From positions 5,890,001 to 5,954,000 of the forward strand of contig NZ_JACCCC010000001.1 in NCBI RefSeq assembly GCF_013408795.1: a stretch of 64,000 bases of DNA, read 5' to 3'. Source of the DNA: Spinactinospora alkalitolerans (GTDB lineage Bacteria > Actinomycetota > Actinomycetes > Streptosporangiales > Streptosporangiaceae). The notes beneath the pieces are model-generated. The model was not told the origin of the DNA and ran no database searches. It was given only the letters and a program-made list of their open reading frames with translations. The position numbers and the translations under genes are program-made. Position 1 is the stretch's first letter; the number at the start of each line of letters is the position of its first letter. Below are positions 1 to 7,887 of the stretch, piece after piece.

Positions 1-247
1 GGTCGAAGCAGCTCCACGGGTCGCGGAAGAAGTTCCCGCGGTGCGCGTAGAGGCGCAGGGCCAGCTCGACCACGAACACGGCGAGCACGCACATGTCCAC
101 CAGGTGCAGGGTCTCGCCGTAGCGGTCGACCCACCGCGGCGACGTCTCCACGCCGAGGACGAACGCGTTGACCAGGATGACCGCGATGACGGCCGACTGG
201 AACCAGCGGGCCTCCACGACCGCCCGGACACGGTGCCGCAGGACCAA
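1..247 (-). CDS. Voltage-gated ion channel family protein, N-terminal part (runs off left edge)
   Basis: The minus strand encodes an open frame that enters from the left edge of the window. It begins with a short basic stretch and a hydrophobic helix, then a loop containing ETSPRW, then a second helix (LHLVDMCVLAVFVVELALRL) ending in FFRDPW.S.FD. A first helix, a short loop, a second helix carrying VVELALRLYA, and an FFRDPWSCFD exit match the S1-S2 segments of bacterial NaChBac-like voltage-gated cation channels (ion_trans family). The start is uncertain: a TTG at 245-247 follows a GAGCGGAG ribosome-binding-like stretch, and GTG at 215-217 is the alternative. The pore and S4 segment would lie outside the window, so ion selectivity cannot be judged. 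Confidence 0.7.
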   Translation of the reverse strand, partial: MVLRHRVRAVVEARWFQSAVIAVILVNAFVLGVETSPRWVDRYGETLHLVDMCVLAVFVVELALRLYAHRGNFFRDPWSCFD

Positions 248-356
248 GAGAGGGCTCCGCTCAGGTGTGACCGAGAGTAGGGAGGCAAGAGCCTACTCGC
301 AGGCCGGCCGGAGCACGGCGGCGATCGTCCCGCATCGCCCGCATTGAGCGGGTTTC

Positions 357-386
357 GGGCGTGCCGGAACCGGGTCCGGCACGCCC
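357..386 (-). terminator. Strong stem-loop after the AGCS symporter gene
   Basis: A 12-bp perfect stem (357-368 with 375-386, arms GGGCGTGCCGGA / TCCGGCACGCCC) closes a 6-nt loop. It lies 33 bases past the stop codon of the symporter gene on the minus strand. There is no clear U-tract, as is common for actinobacterial terminators. Confidence 0.65.
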
Positions 387-419
387 GTCATGAGGTGTCG
401 TTCGGGCCGTCGTTCGGAC

Positions 420-1883
420 TCAGGCCCGGATACCCGCCGAGCTGCGTGACGGCGCCGCCTCGCCGGGCCCCCAGCACTCCACGCCGGTCAGGTCCGGCAT
501 CCGGTCCCGCTCGAAGACGGGGTCGAGCCCCTGACTGCGCTGCTCGATGTAGTCCTTGGCCAGCCGGGCGGCGATCACGCCGAGCGGCGCGATGGCCAGC
601 AGGTTGACCAGCGCCATGACGCCCATCGAGGTGTTGGAGAGGTTCCAGATCAGGTCCACCGAGCCGATGGTGCCGAGGAAGGTCATCAGCAGGAAGACCC
701 ACTTGTAGGCGGTCATCACGCCGGTGCTGCGGGTGAGGAAGCCGATGTTGGCCTCGCCGTAGTAGTAGTTGCCCAGCACCGAGGTGAAGGCCAGCAGCAG
801 GATGATGGCGGTCAGCAGGTGCAGCGACCAGGTGCCGAGGTTGGCCTCCAGCGCCTCCTGCGTCATGACCGGGCCGCGGTTCTCGCCGTAGACCGGGTCG
901 GACAGCAGGATGATGAAGGCGGTGGTGGAGCAGACGATCAGGGTGTCGAAGTAGACACCGAGGGTCTGCACCAGGCCCTGCTTGACCGGGTGGCTGACCG
1001 CGGCGGTCGCGCCGGCGTTGGGGGCCGAGCCCAGGCCGGCCTCGTTGGAGAACATGCCGCGGCGCACGCCCTGCACGATCGCGGTGCCCACACCGGCGGC
1101 GGCGAGCTCGCGGAACCCGAACGCGTGCGTCACGATCTCGGCGAGCACACCGGGGATCTTCTCGATGTTCATAGCGATCACGACCAGGCCCATCAGGATG
1201 TAGAGGAGCGCCATGAACGGCACCAGGGCCTGCGCGACGTGCGCGATCCGCCGCACGCCGCCGAAGATCACCGCTCCGGTGACCAGGACCAGCGCCACGC
1301 CGATCGCGGGGGCCATCCAGCCGGCGACCCCGATCCCCGAGGCGTCCACCGATTCCCTGACGGACAGGGAGATGGTGTTGCTCTGCACGGCGTTGAAGAC
1401 GAACCCGAACGTCACGGTGATGACGATCGCGAAGATCACGCCGGCCCAGCGCGCGTTGAGTCCGTGCTGCATGTAGTAGGCGGGGCCGCCGCGGTAGCCG
1501 GTCCTGTCACGCACCTTGTACAACTGCGCGAGCGTGGACTCCACGAAGCTCGTCGCGCCGACCAGCAGCGACATCAGCCACATCCACAGCACCGCGCCCG
1601 GGCCGCCCAGTGCGATGGCGGTGGCCACGCCGGCGACGTTGCCGGTCCCCACCCGCGCGGCGGCGGAGATCGCGAAGGCCTGGAACGACGAGACCGGCTT
1701 CTTGCCGTCGGGCGCCGTCTCGTTGGTGCCGCTCAGGGCCCGGAACATCTCGGGGATCATCCGGAACTGGACCAGGCCCGAGCGGAACGTGAAGTACAGG
1801 CTCAGTAAGACGAGCAGGGGGATGATGAGGTACGACCAGAAAGCGTTGTCGAAGGCGACGATCGCATCGTTGAGGGATTCCAC
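420..1883 (-). CDS. Alanine or glycine:cation symporter (AGCS family)
   Basis: A 487-aa polytopic membrane protein of normal length for the AGCS (DagA/AlsT) family, which imports alanine or glycine with Na+. Visible family signatures are a hydrophobic N-terminus with the LLLVLSLYFTFRSG region, the GTGNVAGVATAIALGGPGA block near residue 80, the GGPAYYMQHGL segment, and the GMFSNEAGLGSAPNA block in the middle of the protein. It is monocistronic: a hairpin follows it and a 211-bp gap precedes it. The ATG at 1881-1883 is used; an AAGGAG lies about 14 bases upstream, rather far. The leader carries a degenerate tandem repeat. The exact substrate cannot be read from sequence. Confidence 0.9.
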   Translation of the reverse strand: MESLNDAIVAFDNAFWSYLIIPLLVLLSLYFTFRSGLVQFRMIPEMFRALSGTNETAPDGKKPVSSFQAFAISAAARVGTGNVAGVATAIALGGPGAVLWMWLMSLLVGATSFVESTLAQLYKVRDRTGYRGGPAYYMQHGLNARWAGVIFAIVITVTFGFVFNAVQSNTISLSVRESVDASGIGVAGWMAPAIGVALVLVTGAVIFGGVRRIAHVAQALVPFMALLYILMGLVVIAMNIEKIPGVLAEIVTHAFGFRELAAAGVGTAIVQGVRRGMFSNEAGLGSAPNAGATAAVSHPVKQGLVQTLGVYFDTLIVCSTTAFIILLSDPVYGENRGPVMTQEALEANLGTWSLHLLTAIILLLAFTSVLGNYYYGEANIGFLTRSTGVMTAYKWVFLLMTFLGTIGSVDLIWNLSNTSMGVMALVNLLAIAPLGVIAARLAKDYIEQRSQGLDPVFERDRMPDLTGVECWGPGEAAPSRSSAGIRA

Positions 1884-1900
1884 GCGGGGACTGCTCCTTG

Positions 1901-1971
1901 TTCCTCTGGTTCACCGGGGGGTTTCCGGTTCGCCGGTTCTTTCCGGTTCGCCAGGTTCTTCTGGTTCCACC
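1901..1971. repeat. Degenerate 18-19-bp tandem repeat in the symporter leader
   Basis: About three and a half imperfect units related to TTTCCGGTTCGCCGGTTC run through the upstream region of the AGCS gene. Two central copies of TTCCGGTTCGCC start at 1923 and 1941. Function unknown; it may be slippage-derived or part of the 5' leader. Confidence 0.5.
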
Positions 1972-2094
1972 GAGACGGCAACGCCGTTCTATACCCGTTA
2001 AGCGCCGCATCTCACCCCCAAGAGCGATCCAGATCACCATAGAGGCCTGTCCCGGTGCGGCCGCTGCGGCTGCAACGTCCTAGGCTGCGGGAAC

Positions 2095-2430
2095 GTGACC
2101 GTTCTCAAATCGATCGTGCTGTTCGCCCTGGCCGCCCTGGCCGAGATCGGCGGCGCCTGGCTGGTCTGGCAGGGCGTGCGCGAACACCGGGGCCTGCTGT
2201 GGGCGGGCGCCGGCGTGATCGCCCTGGGCCTCTACGGCTTCGTCGCCACCCTGCAGCCCGACGCCCACTTCGGCCGCATCCTCGCCGCCTACGGAGGCGT
2301 GTTCGTGGCCGGCTCCCTGCTCTGGGGCATGCTGGTGGACGGTTTCCGCCCCGACCGCTACGACCTGGCGGGCGCGGCCCTCTGCCTGGCAGGGGTCGCG
2401 GTCATCATGTACGCCCCCCGCGGAGGCTGA
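2095..2430 (+). CDS. YnfA/UPF0060 family small membrane protein
   Basis: A 111-aa protein with four predicted transmembrane helices. It carries the family signatures [11 protein letters not shown] near the N-terminus, the YGFVATLQP segment and [13 protein letters not shown] in the third helix, and the D-rich loop [12 protein letters not shown] before the last helix. YnfA proteins resemble small multidrug-resistance efflux pumps, but their physiological substrate is not settled. GTG at 2095 gives the normal family length. It stands alone: divergent from the symporter gene to the left and about 145 bp from the methyltransferase to the right. Confidence 0.9.
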   Translation: MTVLKSIVLFALAALAEIGGAWLVWQGVREHRGLLWAGAGVIALGLYGFVATLQPDAHFGRILAAYGGVFVAGSLLWGMLVDGFRPDRYDLAGAALCLAGVAVIMYAPRGG

Positions 2431-2574
2431 GCGGGGAAGCGAGAAGAGCCGCCCCGGCAGACCCAACACCCGACACACCTTCCCGAACCCCCACCCGGCC
2501 GTCGCCGCCCGCCTGAACCCCCGACCCCGAACCACCCGGCCCCCGGGAGGCGAGTGCGGGATCATGGGGAGGAT

Positions 2575-3300
2575 ATGGCCTACCGCTACGCGACCGACCG
2601 CGCCGACCGCTCCGACCTCGCGAGCGGGCAGGTGCTGCGCTCGGCGCCCGGACATCCGGGGTTCCCGGTGCGGTTGGCCGACGAGCTGTTCCAGCGCGCG
2701 TCCGCGCATTCGCCCAACCGGCCTGTGACGCTGTGGGACCCGTGCTGCGGCAGCGGATACCTCGCCGCGGTGCTGGGGCTGCTGCACCGCGACCGGCTGG
2801 CGCGCGTGCTGGCGTCCGACGTCGACGACGCGGCGGTGCGGCTCGCGGCGCGCAACCTGGAGCTGCTGACCGAGCGGGGGCTGGCCGGGCGCGAAGGCGA
2901 GCTGCGGGCGCGCGCCGCGGAGTTCGGCAAACCGTCCTACCTGGAGACCGCCGACGCCGCGCGCCGGCTCGCGGCGCGGCTGTCCGGCCTCGGCGGCGAC
3001 CTCCCGCACGAGGCGTGGCCGGGCGACGCGTTCGCACCGGCCGAGCCCGGGCACCCGGTCGACCTCGTGCTCACCGACGTGCCCTACGGCGACCTCACCC
3101 ACTGGTCGGGCGCCGTCCCCGGCGCCGACCCGGTCCCGGCCCTGCTGCGCTCGCTCGCCGGGGTCCTGCCCGGACCGGCCGTGCTCGCGGTGACCGCCCG
3201 CACCCGCAGGATCGCGGTGCCCGACGGCGTCCGCCCGCTGGAGCGGCTGCGCGTCGGCAACCGGGCCGCCGTCCTCCTGCGAGCCGCCGACCTGCACTGA
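2575..3300 (+). CDS. AviRa-like 23S rRNA methyltransferase
   Basis: A 241-aa protein matching the AviRa family from its first residues (MAYRYATDR..DLASGQVLRSAPG.P.FPVRLA) through the SAM-binding motif I WDPCCGSGYL to the catalytic-loop region LTDVPYGDLTHW. AviRa of the avilamycin producer methylates a guanine in 23S rRNA domain V and gives resistance to orthosomycins; the role here (resistance or housekeeping) is inferred. I chose ATG 2575 because it matches the family N-terminus; a GTG at 2554 would add seven residues. Both candidates have a GGGAGG or GGGGAGG only 2-3 bases away. It converges on the ABC-F gene, another ribosome-targeted protein. Confidence 0.85.
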   Translation: MAYRYATDRADRSDLASGQVLRSAPGHPGFPVRLADELFQRASAHSPNRPVTLWDPCCGSGYLAAVLGLLHRDRLARVLASDVDDAAVRLAARNLELLTERGLAGREGELRARAAEFGKPSYLETADAARRLAARLSGLGGDLPHEAWPGDAFAPAEPGHPVDLVLTDVPYGDLTHWSGAVPGADPVPALLRSLAGVLPGPAVLAVTARTRRIAVPDGVRPLERLRVGNRAAVLLRAADLH

Positions 3301-3308
3301 GCGGTTTC

Positions 3309-3386
3309 TCGCCGATCTCGACGGGGTCCTTGCGGAGGGCGGGGCCTGAAACGGCGGCGGTGGGGTCCGCGGGGTCAAGACCGGCG
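3309..3386. repeat. Dispersed palindromic repeat, copy A
   Basis: The ends are TCGCCGATCTCGAC at the left and GGTCAAGACCGGCGG at the right, which are inverted relatives, with an internal GGGGCCTGAAACGG. On the reverse strand the internal part matches copy B (CCGTTTTCAGGCCCCGC). It is the most diverged of four copies and sits between two convergent genes. Confidence 0.6.
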
Positions 3387-3526
3387 GACAGGGGCACGCC
3401 GACGCGGGTCCCCGCCCGCCCTCACCGCCGCTTCTCCCGTTCCCGTCCGGACCGCCCGCCACCCGGCGGCGGGCAGGGCCGCACCCAGGATCCGGGGCCC
3501 GGGCCCCGGACGTGGCCGGTGAGGAC

Positions 3527-5200
3527 TCAGTGGTGCCGCTCGCGCCGCACCCGGCCTTCGTCCCAGACGGGGTCGGCCGACTCGTACACCGCGCCGTCGG
3601 CCCCGAAGACCAGGTAGCGGTCGAAGGAGCGCGCGAACCAGCGGTCGTGGGTCACGGCGAGCACCGTGCCCTCGAACGCCTCCAGCGCGGTCTCCAGCGC
3701 CTCGGCCGACTCCACGTCCAGGTTGTCGGTCGGCTCGTCGAGGAGCAGCATCGTGGCCCCGGACAGCTCCAGCAGCAGCACCTGGAACCTGGCCTGCTGG
3801 CCGCCGGACAGCGTCTCGAAGCGCTGGTCGCGCTGGCGCGCCAGCTCGTAGCGCTGCAGGACGGGCGCTGCCAGGTCCAGCGGGCGGGCGTGGTCCTGCT
3901 CCAGGATCCCGGCCGGCGTCCGGCCGTTCCACTCCGGGTGGTGGTGGGTCTGGGCGAAATGGCCGGGAGCCACCCGCGCGCCCAGCCTCGCCCGTCCGGT
4001 GTGCGCGACGGCGGCGGGGTCGGCGAGCAGGCGCAGGAAATGCGACTTGCCCGAACCGTTCGAGCCGAGCACCGCCACCCGCTCGCCGTAGAACACCTCC
4101 ACCGAGAACGGCTTCATCAGACCGGTGAGCTCCAGATCCGTGCAGGTCAGAGCGCGCACACCGGTGCGGCCGCCGCGCAGCCGCATGCTGATGTTCTGCT
4201 CGCGCGGCGGCTCCGGCGGCGGCCCGACCTCCTCGAACCTGCGCAGCCGGGTCATGGCGGCCTGGTACCGGCTGGCCATCCCGTCGTTGTTGGCCGCCTT
4301 CTGCCGCAGGTTGCGCACGAGCTCGCGCAGGCTCGCGTGGCGCTCGTCCCATCGGCGGCGCTGCTCGGCGAAGCGTTCGTGCCGGTCGCGGCGCGCCTGG
4401 TGGTAGCTCGCGAACCCGCCGCCGTGTACCCACGCCGAGTTGCCGACGGCCATACCGCCCTCCAGCGTGACCAGGTGCGTCGCGGTGCGGGCGAGCAGCT
4501 CCCTGTCGTGGCTGACGAAGAGCACGGTCTTGGCGGTCTCGCGCAACCGCTCTTCGAGCCACCGCTTGCCCGGCACGTCCAGGTAGTTGTCGGGCTCGTC
4601 CAGCAGCAGCACCTCGTCGGGTCCGCGCAGCAGCGCCTCCAGCGCCAGCCGCTTCTGCTCGCCGCCGGAGAGCGTGCCCAGTTCGCGGTACTGCGCCCGG
4701 GCGAACGGCACGCCGAGCGCCGCGACCGTGCAGACGTCCCAGAGCACCTCGGCCTCGTAGCCGCCCGCGTCGGCCCAGTCGGCGAGCGCCTGGGCGTAAC
4801 GCAGTTGGACGGCCTCGTCGTCGCGCTCCATCATGGCGAGTTCGGCGGCGTCGAGCTCCCGGGCCGCGGCCCGCACCTGCGGCACGGCCACCGAGAGGAG
4901 CAGGTCGCGCACTGTGGAGTCGGCGCCCAAGGGGGCGGCCACGCCGTCGGCCCCGGCGCCGGCGTTGGCGTGCGAGCCGATGAACTGGCGCATGATCCCC
5001 AGGCCGCCGCTGCGGTTCACCGTTCCGGCTGAGGGGGCCTCGTCCCCCGCGATGATGCGCAGCAGGGTCGTCTTGCCGCTGCCGTTGGCGCCGACGAGCA
5101 CCGCCTTCATGCCCTCGCCCACGCGGAAGGACACCTCGTCCAGCAGCGTCCGGCCGTCGGGCAGCTGAAAACCCACTCCGGCGAGATCGATATGGCCCAT
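3527..5200 (-). CDS. ABC-F family ATP-binding protein (ribosome-associated type)
   Basis: A 557-aa soluble protein with two ABC ATPase domains and no membrane segments. Domain 1 has Walker A GANGSGKTT near residue 38, signature LSGGEQKRLALE, and Walker B VLLLDEPDNYLD followed by SHDRELL. A charged linker rich in Arg and Glu (about residues 260-330) joins domain 2, with GSNGSGKSH, LSGGQQARFQ and LLLDEPTDNLD. DEPxxxLD Walker B motifs in both halves are the ABC-F hallmark. Family members act on the ribosome as translation factors or antibiotic-protection proteins; which applies here is not known. It converges on the AviRa-like methyltransferase gene. Confidence 0.9.
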   Translation of the reverse strand: MGHIDLAGVGFQLPDGRTLLDEVSFRVGEGMKAVLVGANGSGKTTLLRIIAGDEAPSAGTVNRSGGLGIMRQFIGSHANAGAGADGVAAPLGADSTVRDLLLSVAVPQVRAAARELDAAELAMMERDDEAVQLRYAQALADWADAGGYEAEVLWDVCTVAALGVPFARAQYRELGTLSGGEQKRLALEALLRGPDEVLLLDEPDNYLDVPGKRWLEERLRETAKTVLFVSHDRELLARTATHLVTLEGGMAVGNSAWVHGGGFASYHQARRDRHERFAEQRRRWDERHASLRELVRNLRQKAANNDGMASRYQAAMTRLRRFEEVGPPPEPPREQNISMRLRGGRTGVRALTCTDLELTGLMKPFSVEVFYGERVAVLGSNGSGKSHFLRLLADPAAVAHTGRARLGARVAPGHFAQTHHHPEWNGRTPAGILEQDHARPLDLAAPVLQRYELARQRDQRFETLSGGQQARFQVLLLELSGATMLLLDEPTDNLDVESAEALETALEAFEGTVLAVTHDRWFARSFDRYLVFGADGAVYESADPVWDEGRVRRERHH

Positions 5201-5262
5201 GGGACCCCACTATCCCGCCGGAAGCGCGGGCGGCGCGAACCGTTTTCCGCGGCGCGCGCCGC

Positions 5263-5382
5263 TCAGCCGAGGACGGCGCCCGAACTGCAGGCGTAGAGGA
5301 TCAGCAGCAGCAGGGCCGTCGCCGCGATCGAGACGGCGATCGACCCGAAGCAGCCGAGCCGGTTGCTGAAGAAGACGAACAT
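5263..5382 (-). CDS. Small single-helix membrane protein
   Basis: A 39-aa protein: FFSNRLGC at the N-terminus, then one long hydrophobic helix ending in LILYACSSG. I recall similar very short 'FFSNRxGCxGS' proteins being widespread in actinomycetes, always without known function. The start at 5380-5382 is chosen because a purine-rich GGGGCAGGGGGA stretch lies just upstream; a longer frame to 5460 adds a non-hydrophobic extension. The gene lies 62 bp upstream of the ABC-F start on the same strand, with no evidence for a functional link. Confidence 0.6.
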   Translation of the reverse strand: MFVFFSNRLGCFGSIAVSIAATALLLLILYACSSGAVLG

Positions 5383-5559
5383 GGTGTCCCCCTGCCCCGC
5401 TCCCCACCGCCGCACTCCTGCCCGTACGGCCCCGCTGGTCTGCGGCGCCGTCATCGTCATCCGGAGAAGGCGGGAACGGAGGCGCGCCCCGCCCCGCCAC
5501 GACCCGGGCGGCGATGCGCGCGGGGATCTCCGTCGGCGGCACCTCCTACACTGCCGGCC

Positions 5560-6081
5560 ATGTCCTCCTTCAGCGGCTGGGCCTGTTTCGATCTGCTGCC
5601 CGATCAGGATTCACAGCATTTCCTCCGGAAGGTACGCGATCTGCCTGCGCTGGCGGACGAGGAGGCGCACGTCCTCGTCCGGGACCGCAGGGTCTTCCTG
5701 CTCTTTCCCCGCTCGCCCCTGCCGCTGACGGACGCGGGGGCCGCCCTCGTCCCGGGAGCGGCCGCCCGCGCGGTCGTGGCGACCGACTTCGACGAATACG
5801 GCGTGATCAACGAAATCATCGATTCGGACGGCAAGACCGTTCACCAGGCGGCCATCGACGAGCAGGACTCCGGGATACCCGAGAACGATGATTCCGCGGC
5901 CCGGCGGCGGGCCGCGGCCCTGTTCGGGGTGGACCGCGCCGACCTCGACGAGGTGTCGCGGACCTGGGACGCCGACGGAGCGCGGCCGTCCGTCCTCGGC
6001 ACCCCCTACCTGCGGTGGTGGGACGCCTTGGGCGTGCCCTGGCCCGAGGACTTCGCCGACGGCGCCGTTCCGCTCCCCTGA
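5560..6081 (+). CDS. Hypothetical protein, acidic, 173 aa
   Basis: I do not recognise this family. The protein is soluble and acidic, with an N-terminal FDLLPDQD segment, a central region that looks like alternating strands (VVATDFDEYGVINEIIDSDG), and a C-terminal part with RTWD and TPYLRWWDALGVPWPEDF. GC at third codon positions is high throughout and the opposite-strand frames are broken, which supports a real gene. The ATG at 5560 has no obvious ribosome-binding site. It stands alone between the small membrane protein gene (divergent) and the glycine-rich small gene at 6246. Confidence 0.65.
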   Translation: MSSFSGWACFDLLPDQDSQHFLRKVRDLPALADEEAHVLVRDRRVFLLFPRSPLPLTDAGAALVPGAAARAVVATDFDEYGVINEIIDSDGKTVHQAAIDEQDSGIPENDDSAARRRAAALFGVDRADLDEVSRTWDADGARPSVLGTPYLRWWDALGVPWPEDFADGAVPLP

Positions 6082-6245
6082 GGCGGACCGGCGTGCCGCC
6101 GCCGGACGCGGGGCGCGGTACCGGCCGGATGCGGACGGCGACGCCGTGTGATGCCGCTCATCGGAACCGTGCGGCGCGCCCGCTGCGTCCGATCACACAG
6201 CGGAGCGGAAACCGGACGTGAGGGACGTGAGGCGTGGGAGGAACC

Positions 6246-6407
6246 ATGAACAAGAAGGCGGCCATGGGCAGCGGGATGGCCATCGGCGTGGCCATCGGCG
6301 CCGCTCTGGGGATGACCATGGACAACGTGGCCGTCGGAATCGCGTTCGGCATCGGAATCGGCATGGCTTTCGGGATCGCGTTCTCCCAGCCCGACAAGAA
6401 GGATTGA
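6246..6407 (+). CDS. Glycine-zipper small membrane protein, 53 aa
   Basis: A 53-aa protein that starts MNKKAAMGSGMAIGVAIG and consists of two glycine/alanine-rich hydrophobic segments separated by MTMDN, ending in SQPDKKD. The repeated small-residue spacing (GxxxG-like, GIGIGMAFGIAF) is that of glycine-zipper helices which pack in membranes. A GTGGGAGGAACC ribosome-binding site lies immediately before the ATG at 6246 and strongly supports translation. Similar short 'glycine zipper family' proteins are common in Gram-positive bacteria; function unknown. The gene is too short for routine ORF finders. Confidence 0.7.
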   Translation: MNKKAAMGSGMAIGVAIGAALGMTMDNVAVGIAFGIGIGMAFGIAFSQPDKKD

Positions 6408-6487
6408 GCCCGCGGGGGCGCTACAGTGCGATATGAGGGCCTCCTCGAAAAGCCGTGCGCCCGCGTCGACGAACAGGACCCGCCAGC

Positions 6488-6949
6488 GTGAACGATCCAG
6501 GAGAGGTCTCGGCCCGGCCGGAACCCGGGTCGGCCGAGTCGTCGGAGCAGCCGGCCCCGCCGGCACGTCCCCTTCCGCCGGGGCCGCCCACCGGTCGGCT
6601 GGACCGCTGGCTGTGGGCCGTCCGGCTCACCAAGACCCGCGCGGAGGCCGCGCAGGCGTGCAGGGGCGGCCATGTCCGGGTCAACGACCGGGCGGCCAAG
6701 CCCGCCACCCCGGTACGCGTCGGTGACGTGGTCAAGGCCCGGGTCCACGGCATCACCCGGATCGTCGATGTCAGCCACGTGATCGAGAAGCGGGTCGGCG
6801 CGCCCGTCGCCGTGCGCTGCTTCGTCGACAACACCCCCGCCCCGCCGCCGGATGCCGCGGCACCGGTGGCCCGCCGCGAACGCGGGGCCGGCCGCCCGAC
6901 CAAGCGCGACCGCCGCAGGCTCGACCGCCTCCGCGCCGACAACGGTTGA
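6488..6949 (+). CDS. S4-domain RNA-binding protein (Hsp15-like)
   Basis: A roughly 153-aa protein with a proline-rich N-terminal tail, a central S4 fold starting at RLDRWLWAVRLTKTRAEA and including the GGHVRVNDR.AKPATPV.VGD segment, and a very basic C-terminal tail (RRERGAGRPTKRDRRRLDRLR). The S4 part matches the Hsp15/HslR group, which in E. coli binds 50S subunits carrying a nascent chain. The C-terminal GRPTKRDRR is typical of these proteins. The start is uncertain: GTG 6488 is preferred, GTG 6455 is in the same frame. It stands alone. Confidence 0.85.
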   Translation: MNDPGEVSARPEPGSAESSEQPAPPARPLPPGPPTGRLDRWLWAVRLTKTRAEAAQACRGGHVRVNDRAAKPATPVRVGDVVKARVHGITRIVDVSHVIEKRVGAPVAVRCFVDNTPAPPPDAAAPVARRERGAGRPTKRDRRRLDRLRADNG

Positions 6950-7009
6950 CCCTCCCGGCCCTTCCTTGAGCGAGGCCTCAGCTCTTCGGGGCGGGGCGAC
7001 CTCCCGGCG

Positions 7010-7180
7010 CTACCGCCTGCGCCGCCGGAGTCGGTGGAACGCGATCGAGCCGCCCGTGGCGACGCCGGCGATGATCGTCACCCTTCCCTCGTCCGAGCCG
7101 AGCAGGATCTGGACCACTCCCAAGACCACGAGCAGCACCGCGCAGACACCGGCCACCCACATACCCACTGTTCTCAGCAT
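7010..7180 (-). CDS. Small membrane protein, 56 aa
   Basis: The product begins MLRTVGMWVAGVCAVLLVVLG, has two hydrophobic helices separated by LLGSDEGRVT, and ends in a run of arginines (FHRLRRRRR). No family is recognised. The ATG at 7178-7180 starts the first helix directly; a longer frame to 7216 adds twelve polar residues. No clear ribosome-binding site is visible. It is the last chromosomal gene before the integrated element and is transcribed toward the S4 gene. Confidence 0.5.
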   Translation of the reverse strand: MLRTVGMWVAGVCAVLLVVLGVVQILLGSDEGRVTIIAGVATGGSIAFHRLRRRRR

Positions 7181-7222
7181 CGCCGCATCGTAGCCACGCC
7201 CACGGGAGGTGTCCACGCCGTC

Positions 7223-7254
7223 AAAAAAGCCCGGGGCCTGTCCGGCTCCGGGCT
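7223..7254 (-). terminator. Displaced tRNA-Phe terminator
   Basis: On the minus strand a GC-rich stem (AAGCCCGGAGCC / GGCCCCGGGCTT, one mismatch) with a 5-nt loop is followed by a U-run. It is the chromosomal copy separated from its tRNA by the insertion; the duplicate at 17385-17416 serves the tRNA now. Confidence 0.75.
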
Positions 7255-7273
7255 TCTGTGCTGATCATCGGGG

Positions 7274-7320
7274 TGGCCAGGGGCGGGGTCGAACCGCCGA
7301 CCTTCCGCTTTTCAGGCGGA
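7274..7320 (-). pseudogene. tRNA-Phe 3' fragment left by element integration
   Basis: Matches the last 47 nt of the tRNA-Phe at 17436-17509 (discriminator, acceptor 3' strand, T arm, variable loop, and anticodon arm through the anticodon loop) and then diverges. The D arm and 5' acceptor strand are absent, so it cannot form a tRNA. Confidence 0.92.
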
Positions 7321-7887
7321 GCAACCGGCCTGGACTGACCGAACGAGCGTGGACCGACGCGGGCCGGTGACCGCGCTCGGCTGCCCGTGGTCGCCGCCGT
7401 TGCTGTCACCGTTGCTGTCACTCGCGCCCCGTATCTTCCTGCTCAACGGGCGGCAGGGGCCGACCACTACAGCAGAGGGAAGGGGGCGCTCCTCCCCTGG
7501 CCCGATCTTCCGGCGACCCCAGCGGCGACCGGCCACGGTTTCCGGTCCGAGGTGCTCGGTCGCGCCGGGGCCTCGACCGAAGACAGACAGAGTCGCGCGA
7601 CCGAGTGCCTCGGGACCGAGAGCGCCGGATGGCCGAGGGGGGATGATCGAATCGGCGTGTGACGCTTCTGCATCCTGTCCGTGGGCGACGGCGCGGCCCC
7701 GTGTGGAGGGATGAGGTTCCGGTGACGCTCGCTCCTGCCGACCCCGGCCGTCGGGCGCGCGCTCGGGACCGGGCGGCAGCCCGCAGCCCGAGCGATGGGC
7801 CGACGTGCCGGTGCGACGGCGCGAAGCGCCGTCGCCTTGATCTCACATAGCCCAATTCGGCAGTGCTGTGCGGAAGCCAAACGGTAC
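7321..7887. other. Gene-free left end of the element
   Basis: Between the left attachment repeat and the first element gene I see no convincing coding region. The only structure noted is the pair of GTTGCTGTCAC repeats near 7399-7421. The short open frames here have no recognisable product or ribosome-binding site. Confidence 0.5.
7399..7421 (+). promoter_or_regulatory. Candidate integrase arm sites, left end
   Basis: Two direct copies of GTTGCTGTCAC (7399-7409 and 7411-7421). The same decamer occurs twice at the right end (17365-17386), in the same orientation. Placement at both element ends fits arm-type integrase or Xis binding sites. Confidence 0.55.

Larger units (their letters stand above)
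7220..7320. repeat. Left attachment-site direct repeat of the tRNA-Phe element
   Basis: 101 bp nearly identical to 17382-17482 (C at 7242 against T at 17404). It contains the 3' 47 nt of tRNA-Phe and the tRNA terminator. Identity stops sharply at 7321/17483. The crossover must lie within this stretch. Confidence 0.92.
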
